Of a stretch of 64,000 nt of DNA, positions 6,224 through 14,486 are shown piece after piece. Position 1 is the first letter of the stretch. Every line of letters starts with the position of its first letter. The stretch is taken from positions 6,402-70,401 of the forward strand of contig JBQGCF010000064.1 of NCBI GenBank assembly GCA_052038315.1, written 5' to 3'. The notes beneath the pieces are model-generated. The model made no database searches, was not told the origin of the DNA, and saw nothing but the letters and a program-made list of their open reading frames with translations. The translations under genes were made by a program, and so were the position numbers. Origin of the DNA: Iamia sp052038315. GTDB lineage: Bacteria > Actinomycetota > Acidimicrobiia > Acidimicrobiales > Iamiaceae.

Positions 6224-8361
6224 TGCCCACCACCACCGAGGTCGAGGCCCGTCTCCGCCGCACCGCGGCAGCCTGCGAGCCCCTCGTCGAGGACCTCCTC
6301 GGCGAGCCCCCCACCACCGTCGTCGTCCCGCTCGGCGGGCGTCGCCGACGGCCCGCCCGCATCGGGCTGGTCGCCGCCGCCGTGCTGCTCGTCGTGGCCC
6401 TGGCCGGCGTCGCCCTGGCCGTCGGCCGCGACGAGCCCGCCGCCGACGTCAGCGCCGAGGGCGGCACGCCGTCCACCACCGCCGCACCAGCGGCATCGGG
6501 CGAGCGCCTGGTCCTCACGCTGGCCGACGGCACCCGGCTCGGGGTCGGCCTGCCCGACCTCGACCGCTGGTCGCCCGCCGGCGCCCAGCTCCAGGTCGCG
6601 ATCGACGGCGTGGCGCCGCCGGTCCTCGTCGACCTCGAGCAGGCGAGCCTGGAGGAGATCGGGTCCCGGCTGGGCGGCGCGCCCCAGGTCGAGGAGCGGG
6701 GCCCGGGCGTGACCCTGCTCGTCGGCGGCCAGGTCAGCGTCCTGGTGGTCGAGCAGGACGGCTGGTCCGCCGTCGTGACCGTGGCCGCCGCCGGCCGCCC
6801 CGAGGCCGACCTCCCCGCCGCGGCCGTCGACGCCCTCGCCGAGGGGCTGGACTTCGCCGTGACCGACGGGGGGCCGGTCGACCTCACCGGTCCCGGTCTC
6901 ACCGTGCTCGACGTGTCCCAGCTCGTCGAGCGCACGACGCCCGACGGTGAGACGGCCACCATCGTGATCACCCGCAACGACGTCGGCTCCCCGCCCGCCT
7001 GCGACCTCGACGCGGAGACCGAGCGCTGCATCGCCGGCTTCGAGGTGGGTGCCATCGGGGCGGCGGCGGAGGCCGCCCTGCCGGACGTGACCCTGGTGGT
7101 GCTCGACGACTCCGCGCCCGCCGTCGGCGAGCTCGACGTGGCCCTGCCGTACGGCACGACCCTCCCGCTGGACGTGCCGGGCGAGTGGGTGGTCGTCGGG
7201 GCCGGGGCATCGGTCCAGGTCAACGGGCTCCCCGAGGACGGCACCGCGGAGGTCACCTTCGTGCCCCGCTCCCTGGCCGACCACCTGGCCGCCGAGGGGC
7301 TGGCCCTGGCCGAGGAACGGGGCCCGGACCGGGGGGTCGTGTCCACCACCCCGCAGTCCCGTGTCGTCGCCTCCATCGACGGGTGGACGGCCGACGTCGT
7401 CTACGCCGATCCCGAGCCGATCGACGTCCTCCGGTTCGCAGCCGACGAGATCCGGTTCCGGGTCACCGACGGCGGGCCCACGGACATGAGCGGCCCGGGC
7501 CTGGCCCCGGAGGTGACCGAGTCGGTCGTGCTGGCCCCCGTCGGGGGCGCGTCCGACGACCGGTTGGAGATCCACCGCGAGCGGGGCCGGACGATCGCGG
7601 CCTGCGCCGGTGACCTCGTCGACGCCCGCTGCCTGGCCGACGACACCCTGCTGGTCGAGGCCACCGGCCCGGACGCGGTCGCCGCCCTGGACGGCCTGGC
7701 CCTGGCCGGTGAGCCCGACGCGCCCGGCGAGCCCGGCACCGAGGTCTCGAGCACCCTCACGCTGTCGCTGCTCGACGGGACCGCCGTGGAGCTGGGGCTG
7801 TTCGAGGACCGGGACTGGGGCGGGGCGCCGTCGACGGCGTCGGCCCGCCTCGCCATCGACGGGGTCGAGGGCGAGCACACCGTCGAGGTCGGGCCGGGCA
7901 CGATCGACGAGTGGGTGGCCGGGGCCCGGACCCCGGCGACCACCGCCCCGACGGCGACGGCCGGCGCGGTGCTGGCGACCGTCGGGGACGACGTGACCCT
8001 CCTCGCCGGCCGGCACGGCGTCCTCCTCGCCACCGTCCCGGTGCGGCGGGACGGCGTCGACCGGCTCCCGCCGGACGTGGTCGAGGCCCTGGCCGCCGCG
8101 CTGGTCGTCCCGGCCGACGGGGCGCCCACGCCGATCGCCGGCCCCGGCATCACGGTCGTCTCGGCCACCGCCGAGCTGGTCGCCGGGGCGCCGGAGCCCG
8201 ACGTCGTCCTGACCGCCACGGTCGGGGCCGACGCCGAGGCGATCTGCGCCGAGCCCGAGGACGGGGTGCGCTGCGTGGACGGGGTGGCCCTCGAGCCGGC
8301 CACCGAAGCCGACCGCGAGCTGGTCGAGCAGACCGAGGTCACGGTCACCTGGTCGGCCTGA
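6223..8361 (+). CDS. Membrane protein with three extracytoplasmic repeats, partner of the ECF sigma factor
   Basis: A 712-residue protein with a cytoplasmic head of about 45 residues. One transmembrane helix follows (IGLVAAAVLLVVALAGVALA), then a very long exported region. The exported part appears to be three divergent copies of a unit of about 200 residues. Each copy has a DGG/DGA-P-x3-GPG turn (TDGGPVDLTGPG, TDGGPTDMSGPG, ADGAPTPIAGPG) followed by a C-x8-C pair: CDLDAETERC, CAGDLVDARC and CAEPEDGVRC. Translational coupling to the sigma gene suggests an anti-sigma factor with a sensory ectodomain, but no known anti-sigma motif is obvious in the short head. I do not recognise the repeat domain. 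Confidence 0.75.
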   Translation: MPTTTEVEARLRRTAAACEPLVEDLLGEPPTTVVVPLGGRRRRPARIGLVAAAVLLVVALAGVALAVGRDEPAADVSAEGGTPSTTAAPAASGERLVLTLADGTRLGVGLPDLDRWSPAGAQLQVAIDGVAPPVLVDLEQASLEEIGSRLGGAPQVEERGPGVTLLVGGQVSVLVVEQDGWSAVVTVAAAGRPEADLPAAAVDALAEGLDFAVTDGGPVDLTGPGLTVLDVSQLVERTTPDGETATIVITRNDVGSPPACDLDAETERCIAGFEVGAIGAAAEAALPDVTLVVLDDSAPAVGELDVALPYGTTLPLDVPGEWVVVGAGASVQVNGLPEDGTAEVTFVPRSLADHLAAEGLALAEERGPDRGVVSTTPQSRVVASIDGWTADVVYADPEPIDVLRFAADEIRFRVTDGGPTDMSGPGLAPEVTESVVLAPVGGASDDRLEIHRERGRTIAACAGDLVDARCLADDTLLVEATGPDAVAALDGLALAGEPDAPGEPGTEVSSTLTLSLLDGTAVELGLFEDRDWGGAPSTASARLAIDGVEGEHTVEVGPGTIDEWVAGARTPATTAPTATAGAVLATVGDDVTLLAGRHGVLLATVPVRRDGVDRLPPDVVEALAAALVVPADGAPTPIAGPGITVVSATAELVAGAPEPDVVLTATVGADAEAICAEPEDGVRCVDGVALEPATEADRELVEQTEVTVTWSA

Positions 8362-8379
8362 TCGATCGGGCGGGAACCC

Positions 8380-8426
8380 GACCCCCTGGTACCGTGCGCC
8401 GGCTCGTCAACCGGTACCAGGGGGTC
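8380..8426. promoter_or_regulatory. Perfect 15-bp inverted repeat ahead of the Tat lipoprotein gene
   Basis: GACCCCCTGGTACCG (8380-8394) and CGGTACCAGGGGGTC (8412-8426) are exact reverse complements separated by 17 nt. The left arm carries TACCGT (8390-8395), which looks like a -10 box. The right arm ends 2 nt before the GTG at 8429. It could be an operator for a dimeric or tetrameric regulator. In RNA reading through from upstream it would be a hairpin that hides the ribosome binding region. No T run follows, so a simple terminator is less likely. Confidence 0.6.
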
Positions 8427-8428
8427 CC

Positions 8429-10651
8429 GTGTCGCCGCTCGATCGTCGTCGCTTCCTGCTGGGCGCGGCCGGTACCGCCGGTCTGATCGCCCTCGCCTCG
8501 TGCTCGTCGTCCGACGACGACGGGGACGGAGGGCGCGGCCCCGAGGACGACGAGCCGACGACCGAGGGCGGGGGTGCGTCCCCCGTCGCGGCGGTCGGGT
8601 CGGCCGGGCTGGTCGACGAGGACCTCTGGCAGCAGCGGGTCGAGGAGTACCTCGCCTTCGCCGGCGCCGAGGAGCACCCCGACAACCCGACCGGCATCGC
8701 CGTCCACCTGATCCGGGCCCGCCGGGACGAGGCCTACACGTGGGGCCGCGACGACGTGAGCGTCGACTCCCTCGCCGACGTCTTCCAGATGATCGACGAC
8801 TGGGAGGACACCCGCGACTTCAACCTCATGTACTTCCACTGGCTGTGGGCGCTCGGCCAGGGCGACACCGACATGACGTCGCTGCCCCAGCCGGTGCTCG
8901 ACGCCATCCAGGAGCGGTTCGTGGCCAACCGCTACCGCTACGACGACCCGCTGCCCGACGATCGCCTCGACAACCTGTGGTACTGGTCGGAGAACCACCG
9001 GCTGATCGGCCTGGCGATCGAGTACCTGGCCGGCCAGGCCTTCCCCGAGGAGACCTTCGCCGTCACCGGCCTCACCGGTGCCGAGCACCTCGAGCGGTCG
9101 CGCCAGCCGATCCTCGACTGGATCGACGAGCGGGCCCGGTTCGGCTTCTTCGAGTGGCACAGCAACGTCTACATGCTCAAGAACATCAGCCCGCTCACGA
9201 TGCTCGTCGAGCTGGCCGACGACCCCGAGATCGCCGCCGCCGCGGCCATGGCCCTCGACCTGTGCCTGGCCGACGTGGCCGCCCACCTCCAGGTCGGCAG
9301 CTACTGCGCGCCGCACGGGCGGACGTACAAGAAGGACAAGATGACGGCCCGCCACGAGGCCACCTTCGGCTCGGCCAAGCTGCTCTTCGCCGACACCGAC
9401 CTGGAGTACCAGTCCCGGACCGACACCGGTGCGACCTACCTGGCCGGGGCCGAGCGCTACCGGGTGCCGCAGGCCCTGATCGACGTGGCCACGTCGGAGG
9501 AGACCAGCGTGGTGCGCGAGCGCCACGGGATCTACGTCGACTCGGGCGCGCCGATCACCGACGAGGTCGAGGCGCCGTACGGCTACGACTTCGAGGACCC
9601 GGCCAACATGCCCTTCTGGTGGTCGCTCGGTGCGGTCGGCATGTGGCAGACCACGCGGGTGAGCGTGGCCGAGGCCGAGGAGCACCGGCTCTGGGACACC
9701 GAGCTGTTCACCGAGATCAAGGTGCTGGCCGACCTCAACGGGCGCGACCCCGAGCGCATCCGGGAGTGGGTCCGCGAGCGCCGGGCGGTCGTGAACTTCG
9801 GCTTCCTGTCCGAGGCCAACACCTACGCCTGGCGCAGCTCGAAGGTGTCGCTGGCGTCGGTGGTCGACCACCGCTTCGGCGAGATGCGCGACCAGGCCCA
9901 CGCCTGGAACGCGCAGATAGACGCCGACGCCCTCGTGTTCACGACCCACCCGGTGACCGACGTCGACGAGAGCACCGAGTGGCGGGACGACGGCGAGCCC
10001 GGGTACTGGACGGGCGAGGCGTCGATGCCCCGCTCGGCCCAGCACGAGCGCACCGCCGTGCACATCTACCAGCCGGCCTGGGACGAGAGCACCGACTCGC
10101 TGCTGTGGGGCGTGTTCGGCTACCGGCCCTTCACCCACGCCTACTTCCCGCAGGACCGCTTCGACGAGGTCGTCCAGCAGGGCGGCTGGGTCGTCGGCGC
10201 CAAGGCCGGGGGCTACATCGCCCTGTGGTCGTGGCGGGCGCCGACGTGGCGGGAGTACGACCCCGCCGTGTCCGCCACCGACGGCATGGCCCAGCCCTTC
10301 GACCTGGTCGCCGAGGGCGGGCCCGACAACGTCTGGATCGTCGAGGTCGGCACCGACGACGACTTCGCCACGCTCGAGGACTTCCTCGCCGCCGTCTCCG
10401 CCTCCGAGCCGGTGGTCGAGCGGACCGACGAGGGCTTCACGGTCGCGTGGGAGTCGCCCTCCTCGGGGGCGATCGGCTTCGGCTCGACGGCGCCGTTCAC
10501 CGTCGGCGGCGACGAGGTCTCGCTGGCGGAGTTCCCGCGCCACGAGTCGCCCTGGGGCACGATCGACCACCTCGACCCCACCTTCACCCTCGAGCCCGGC
10601 GCCAGCCGCCTCGCCCTCGACTTCGAGGCCGGCACCCGCGACCTGGCGTGA
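8429..10651 (+). CDS. Tat-exported lipoprotein of unknown function (possible alpha/alpha-toroid enzyme)
   Basis: A 740-residue protein with a twin-arginine signal (DRRRFLLGAAGTAG) ending in the lipobox LASC. It should therefore be exported folded and lipid-anchored. A Ser/Asp-rich linker is followed by a long helical region with NLWYWSENHRLIGLAIEYL (near residues 185-205) and FFEWHSNVYMLK (near 240-250). These Glu/His/Asn-containing helices are reminiscent of alpha/alpha-toroid polysaccharide lyases and related hydrolases. The C-terminal third is beta-rich with many Trp and Asp residues. I cannot name the family with confidence. The gene stands alone between the sigma pair and the glcD-like gene, with its own repeat-controlled start region. 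A folded cofactor- or metal-containing enzyme would explain use of the Tat path. Confidence 0.7.
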   Translation: MSPLDRRRFLLGAAGTAGLIALASCSSSDDDGDGGRGPEDDEPTTEGGGASPVAAVGSAGLVDEDLWQQRVEEYLAFAGAEEHPDNPTGIAVHLIRARRDEAYTWGRDDVSVDSLADVFQMIDDWEDTRDFNLMYFHWLWALGQGDTDMTSLPQPVLDAIQERFVANRYRYDDPLPDDRLDNLWYWSENHRLIGLAIEYLAGQAFPEETFAVTGLTGAEHLERSRQPILDWIDERARFGFFEWHSNVYMLKNISPLTMLVELADDPEIAAAAAMALDLCLADVAAHLQVGSYCAPHGRTYKKDKMTARHEATFGSAKLLFADTDLEYQSRTDTGATYLAGAERYRVPQALIDVATSEETSVVRERHGIYVDSGAPITDEVEAPYGYDFEDPANMPFWWSLGAVGMWQTTRVSVAEAEEHRLWDTELFTEIKVLADLNGRDPERIREWVRERRAVVNFGFLSEANTYAWRSSKVSLASVVDHRFGEMRDQAHAWNAQIDADALVFTTHPVTDVDESTEWRDDGEPGYWTGEASMPRSAQHERTAVHIYQPAWDESTDSLLWGVFGYRPFTHAYFPQDRFDEVVQQGGWVVGAKAGGYIALWSWRAPTWREYDPAVSATDGMAQPFDLVAEGGPDNVWIVEVGTDDDFATLEDFLAAVSASEPVVERTDEGFTVAWESPSSGAIGFGSTAPFTVGGDEVSLAEFPRHESPWGTIDHLDPTFTLEPGASRLALDFEAGTRDLA

Positions 10652-10661
10652 GGCCGTTCGC

Positions 10662-10673
10662 TACCGTTTGCCG
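10662..10673 (+). promoter_or_regulatory. Candidate leaderless -10 element of the glcD-like gene
   Basis: TACCGT (10662-10667) ends exactly 6 nt before the ATG at 10674. This supports that ATG over the in-frame TTG at 10668. Confidence 0.5.
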
Positions 10674-12059
10674 ATGATCGACACCGATGTGCTCCTGAAG
10701 GACCTGGCCGAGGTCGTCGGCGCCGAGCACGTCACCAGCGACGACGCCATCGGGGAGGACGACACCCACGACGAGGCGCTCACCGCCGCGTGGGTCACCC
10801 CGCTGGCCGTCGTGCGGCCCGGCACCACCGACGAGGTCGTCGCCGTGCTGAAGGCCTGCGACGAGGCCGGCGTGCCGGTCACGGCGCGGGGCTCGGGCAC
10901 CGGCCTGTCGGGGGCGGCCATCCCGGTCGAGGGCGGCATCGTCGTGGCCTTCGACCGGATGCGGGCGATCCTCGAGATCGACGCCGAGAACCACATGGCG
11001 GTCGTGCAGCCGGGCATCACCCTGGCCGAGCTGGACGAGGCCCTGCTGCCCCACGGCCTCGTCTACCCGGTGTTCCCGGGCGAGAACAGCGCCAGCCTGG
11101 GCGGCAACGTCAACACCAACGCCGGCGGCATGCGCGCCGTGAAGTACGGCGTCACCCGCAACCACGTCCTCGGGCTGGAGGCGGTGCTCCCGTCGGGCGA
11201 GGTGCTCCGCACCGGCGGCAAGGTCGTGAAGTCGTCCACCGGCTACGACCTGACCCAGCTGATCATCGGCTCCGAGGGCACCCTCGCCCTGGTCACCGAG
11301 ATCACGCTGAAGCTCCAGCCCCGCATGCCCCACCAGGCCACCGTGCTGGCCCCCTTCGCCACCCTCGACGAGGTCACCCGCGTCGTGCCCGAGGTGGTGC
11401 GCAGCGGCGTCGGCCCGATGATCGTCGAGTACATCGACCTGATGACGATGGCCGCCGCCACCCAGTTCGTCGGGCTCGACCTGGGCATCCCCCAGGAGAT
11501 CAAGGACACCGCCCTCGCCTACCTGGTGATCGTGGTCGAGGGGCGCACCGAGGAGCGGGTCGAGGAGGACACCGCCATGGTCGCCGAGATGCTGGCCGCG
11601 GCCGGCTCGCTCGACGTCTACGTGCTCCCGCCGGCCGCCGGCGCCGGGCTGATCGACGCCCGCGAGAAGGCCTTCTGGGTGGCCAAGGCCAACGGCGCCA
11701 ACGACATCCTCGACGTGGTCGTGCCCCGCGCCTCGATCCCCGAGTACCTGGCCAAGGTGAGCGAGATCGCCAGCGCCAGCGGGTCGTGGATCGCCGGCTG
11801 CGGCCACGCCGGCGACGGCAACGTCCACCTGTCGATCTTCCAGGCCGACCCCGAGGTCCGCAAGGACACGCTGCGGCAGGTCTTCCAGGCCGGCATGGAC
11901 GTCGGCGGCGCCATCTCGGGCGAGCACGGCATCGGCACCGAGAAGCAGCACCTGTTCCTCGAGCTGGAGGACCCGGCCAAGATCGCCCTGATGCGGCGGA
12001 TCAAGGCCGCCTTCGACCCCAACGGGACCCTCAACCCCGGCACCCTGCTCGACGCCTGA
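10674..12059 (+). CDS. FAD-binding oxidase, glycolate/lactate oxidase GlcD type
   Basis: A 461-residue flavoprotein of the GlcD/VAO family. The PCMH-type FAD domain spans roughly residues 40-215. It includes VTARGSGTGLSGAAIP (pyrophosphate-binding loop), PGENSASLGGNVNTNAGG, and GYDLTQLIIGSEGTL. The C-terminal FAD-oxidase domain carries CGHAGDGNVHLSIF and SGEHGIGTEKQHL. Members oxidise 2-hydroxyacids such as glycolate or D-lactate and pass electrons to the respiratory chain or a partner. No GlcE or GlcF gene is adjacent. Instead a ThDP-dependent enzyme follows 45 nt downstream, hinting at a 2-hydroxyacid to 2-oxoacid to aldehyde route. Confidence 0.9.
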   Translation: MIDTDVLLKDLAEVVGAEHVTSDDAIGEDDTHDEALTAAWVTPLAVVRPGTTDEVVAVLKACDEAGVPVTARGSGTGLSGAAIPVEGGIVVAFDRMRAILEIDAENHMAVVQPGITLAELDEALLPHGLVYPVFPGENSASLGGNVNTNAGGMRAVKYGVTRNHVLGLEAVLPSGEVLRTGGKVVKSSTGYDLTQLIIGSEGTLALVTEITLKLQPRMPHQATVLAPFATLDEVTRVVPEVVRSGVGPMIVEYIDLMTMAAATQFVGLDLGIPQEIKDTALAYLVIVVEGRTEERVEEDTAMVAEMLAAAGSLDVYVLPPAAGAGLIDAREKAFWVAKANGANDILDVVVPRASIPEYLAKVSEIASASGSWIAGCGHAGDGNVHLSIFQADPEVRKDTLRQVFQAGMDVGGAISGEHGIGTEKQHLFLELEDPAKIALMRRIKAAFDPNGTLNPGTLLDA

Positions 12060-12104
12060 TCGTCGACCCGCCCTCACACCGCCCTCACCCCAAGGAGATC
12101 GCCG

Positions 12105-13661
12105 ATGAACGGCGCGCAGTCCCTCATCCGCACGCTCGTCAACTGCGGCGTCGACGTCTGCTTCACCAACCCCGGCACGTCGGAGATGCACTTCGTCGCC
12201 GCCCTCGACGACGTGCCCGAGATGCGGGGCATCCTCGGCCTGTTCGAGGGCGTCGTCACCGGCGCCGCCGACGGCTACGCCCGGGTCAGCGGCAAGCCGG
12301 CCGCCACCCTGCTCCACCTCGGCCCCGGCCTGGCCAACGGCTGGGCCAACCTCCACAACGCCCGCCGGGCCCACACCCCGCTGGTCAACATCGTCGGCGA
12401 CCACGCCCTGCCCCACAAGCAGCTCGACGCCCCGCTGGAGAGCGACATCGAGGCCATCGCCCGGGCCGTCTCCGGCTGGGTCCGCACCACCACCTCGAGC
12501 GACCAGGTCGCCCTCGACGCCGCCGACGCGGTGACCGCCAGCCAGGAGGGCCCGGGCCAGATCGCCACCCTGATCCTGCCGGCCGACGTCTCCTGGTCCG
12601 ACGCCCGCGGCCCGGCCGAGCCCACCGCCCCGGCGGCCCCCGCCGCGCCGCAGGAGCACCGCATCTCGGCCGTGGCCGACGCCCTCCGCTCGGGCGAGCC
12701 GGCCGCCTTCCTCGTCGGCGGGCGCGTCGTCCGCACCGAGGAGGGCCTCGTCGCCGCGGCCCGCGCCGCCGCGGGTGGCGGCGCCAAGCTGCTGTGCGAG
12801 ACCTTCCCGCCCCGCCTGCGCCGCGGCGCCGGGCTCCCCGCCGTGGAGCGGCTCGGCTACCTGGCCGAGTTCGCCGAGATGCAGCTCGCCGGGCTGCGCC
12901 ACCTGATCGTGGTCGACTGCAAGGAGCCGGTCTCGTTCTTCGCCTACCCGGGCAAGGCCAGCGTCCTGACCCCCGAGGGCTGCCAGGTCCACCGCATCGA
13001 CGAGGGCGGGGTCGACCCGGTCGCCGCCCTCACCGCCCTGGCCGACGCACTCGGCGCCCCGGCCGAGGTCGCCCGCCAGGAGGCGTCCCGCCCGGCCGCT
13101 CCCACCGGCGACCTCACCGCCCAGACGATGGCCGAGGCCCTCGGCCACCTCCTCCCCGAGGGCGCCATCGTCTCCGACGAGGGCAACACCGCCGGCCTGT
13201 TCGTCTCCGGCTTCACCGCCGGCTGCCCGCAGCACGACTGGCTCACCCTCACCGGCGGGTCGATCGGCCAGGGCATGCCCGTCGCCACCGGCGCCGCGGT
13301 GGCCGCCCCGGACCGCAAGGTGATCAACCTCCAGGCCGACGGCTCGGCGCTGTACACGATCCAGTCGCTGTGGACCCAGGCCCGCGAGGGCCTCGACGTC
13401 ACCACGATCATCCTCAACAACCAGAGCTACGCCATCCTCAACATGGAGCTGGCCCGGGTCGGCGCCGGCGACCCCGGTCCCGCCGCCCTGTCGATGCTCG
13501 ATCTCACCAACCCGGTCACCGACTTCTGCTCGGTGGCCCAGGGCTTCGGCATCCCCGCCGAGCGGGCCACCGACGCCGAGGGCTTCACCGCCGCCCTGGA
13601 GCGGGCCCTCGCCGTCCCCGGCCCCGCCCTCGTCGAGGCGATCCTCCCCCCGACCCTCTGA
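12105..13661 (+). CDS. Thiamine-diphosphate-dependent enzyme, acetolactate synthase large subunit-like
   Basis: A 518-residue ThDP enzyme with the usual Pyr, central and PP domains. The catalytic Glu that activates ThDP is near residue 48 in GLFEGVVTGAADGYAR. The ThDP-Mg motif near residues 411-438 begins ADGS rather than GDGS and ends IILNN. A strong ribosome site AAGGAG (12092-12097) precedes the ATG by 7 nt. No regulatory small subunit lies nearby. The sequence is closer in style to benzoylformate/oxalyl-CoA decarboxylase-like members than to biosynthetic IlvB, so branched-chain synthesis is unlikely. Pairing with the GlcD-type oxidase suggests decarboxylation or carboligation of its 2-oxoacid product, which is inference. 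Confidence 0.85.
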   Translation: MNGAQSLIRTLVNCGVDVCFTNPGTSEMHFVAALDDVPEMRGILGLFEGVVTGAADGYARVSGKPAATLLHLGPGLANGWANLHNARRAHTPLVNIVGDHALPHKQLDAPLESDIEAIARAVSGWVRTTTSSDQVALDAADAVTASQEGPGQIATLILPADVSWSDARGPAEPTAPAAPAAPQEHRISAVADALRSGEPAAFLVGGRVVRTEEGLVAAARAAAGGGAKLLCETFPPRLRRGAGLPAVERLGYLAEFAEMQLAGLRHLIVVDCKEPVSFFAYPGKASVLTPEGCQVHRIDEGGVDPVAALTALADALGAPAEVARQEASRPAAPTGDLTAQTMAEALGHLLPEGAIVSDEGNTAGLFVSGFTAGCPQHDWLTLTGGSIGQGMPVATGAAVAAPDRKVINLQADGSALYTIQSLWTQAREGLDVTTIILNNQSYAILNMELARVGAGDPGPAALSMLDLTNPVTDFCSVAQGFGIPAERATDAEGFTAALERALAVPGPALVEAILPPTL

Positions 13662-13690
13662 ACCCACCGCTCCGTCGTCGGGGCCAGGGT

Positions 13691-13702
13691 TAGCCTGGCA
13701 CC
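13691..13702 (+). promoter_or_regulatory. Candidate leaderless -10 element of the antitoxin gene
   Basis: TAGCCT (13691-13696) lies 6 nt before the GTG at 13703. Confidence 0.5.
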
Positions 13703-13942
13703 GTGGCCTTCACGATCCGCTTCGACGGAGCGGTCGCCGACGCGCTCCAGCGCCGGGCAGCGGCCGAGGATCGTCCCGTCGAGGACCTCGTGCACGAGCT
13801 GGTCAGCGACCACGTCGCCCGGTCCGCGTCGCCCGACCTCGCAGCGCAGATCGAGCAGGCTCGCACCGACGACGATGTCACGTCCCGTCTCGCCCAGCTC
13901 GTCGACCGCGACCGCGAGATCCTCGACCGCCTGGCCGAGTGA
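13703..13942 (+). CDS. Ribbon-helix-helix type antitoxin
   Basis: A 79-residue protein beginning with a beta-strand AFTIRFDGAV, then helices containing RRAAAEDRPVEDLVHELV. This is the layout of ribbon-helix-helix antitoxins that bind their own promoter and neutralise a toxin through the C-terminal half. The stop overlaps the GTG of the Doc-like gene (GTGA, 13939-13942), the standard antitoxin-toxin arrangement. The toxin partner is internally deleted, so this may now be an orphan antitoxin kept as a regulator, or on the way to loss. Confidence 0.75.
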   Translation: MAFTIRFDGAVADALQRRAAAEDRPVEDLVHELVSDHVARSASPDLAAQIEQARTDDDVTSRLAQLVDRDREILDRLAE

Positions 13943-14224
13943 GGTACCTCACCCTGGCCGAGGCGATGCTGATCGCCGAGGCGGTGACCGGGATCGAGGT
14001 CCGCACCCTTCTCCGGGCGAGCCGGCTGGACCTCCTCGACTCGGCCTTGCACGCTCCGGCTGCGGGCTTCGGCGAGGTCGACCTCTACCCGGACCTCGTC
14101 GACAAGGCTGCCGTGCTCACCGCGAGCCGAGGTCGATGGTGTCGTCGAGACGATGCTCGCCGTCGCGGCCGGGACGATGGACGAGGGCCTATTGGCGGCA
14201 TGGATCCGAGGCCGCCTGCGCTAG
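13939..14224 (+). pseudogene. Doc/Fic-family toxin remnant with internal deletion
   Basis: The N-terminal part reads RYLTLAEAMLIAEAVTGIE, then DLYPDLVDKAAVL, a good match to the start of Doc (death-on-curing) toxins. At that point the frame turns to nonsense. In another frame the Doc C-terminus resumes as AEVDGVVETMLAVAAG, then LLAAWIRGRLR and a TAG at 14222-14224. The missing piece, about 35-40 codons judged by family spacing, should include the HPFxDGNKR catalytic Fic motif. The product therefore cannot phosphorylate EF-Tu as Doc does. The gap and frame change point to one deletion between about 14117 and 14126. Confidence 0.75.
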
Positions 14225-14472
14225 CGGTCGAGGGCGCGGTCGGACTCCTCGTGGATCCGGGCCAGGGTGGCCCGGAGCCGGCGGATCTCGGCCTCGAGCC
14301 GGGCGATCCGCTCGTCGCGCTCGTCGCCGTCGGTCCCGTCCGGGTCCTCGGCGTCGGGTACGAGGTCGGGGACGGCGACCGGCCTCGGCCGGCCCTGGGC
14401 CCGGCCGAGCGCGGCCCGGGCCGCGGCCATGTTGCGCGCGAACCGCTCGTCGTCACCGATCGTCTCGGCCAC
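14221..14472 (-). CDS. Small hypothetical protein with C-terminal coiled coil
   Basis: An 83-residue frame from the GTG at 14472, just downstream of the methyltransferase stop. Its N-terminus reads AETIGDDERFARNMAAARAA. A Pro/Asp-rich middle follows, then a heptad-like helix RIARLEAEIRRLRATLARI. It overlaps the end of the Doc remnant by 4 bp on the other strand. No known family is recognised. The coiled coil and position behind the methyltransferase make it a plausible real gene, but length and composition leave doubt. Confidence 0.5.
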   Translation of the reverse strand: MAETIGDDERFARNMAAARAALGRAQGRPRPVAVPDLVPDAEDPDGTDGDERDERIARLEAEIRRLRATLARIHEESDRALDR

Positions 14473-14486
14473 GGAGGGACAGTTTG

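Noticed and set aside
12105..13661. Biosynthetic acetolactate synthase (ilvB)
   Set aside because: There is no ilvN or ilvC neighbour, the ThDP motif is altered, and it pairs with a 2-hydroxyacid oxidase.
10584..13667. A frame of more than 1000 codons on the minus strand
   Set aside because: It lies wholly opposite the glcD-like and ThDP genes, which have clear motifs, and its translation is low-complexity.
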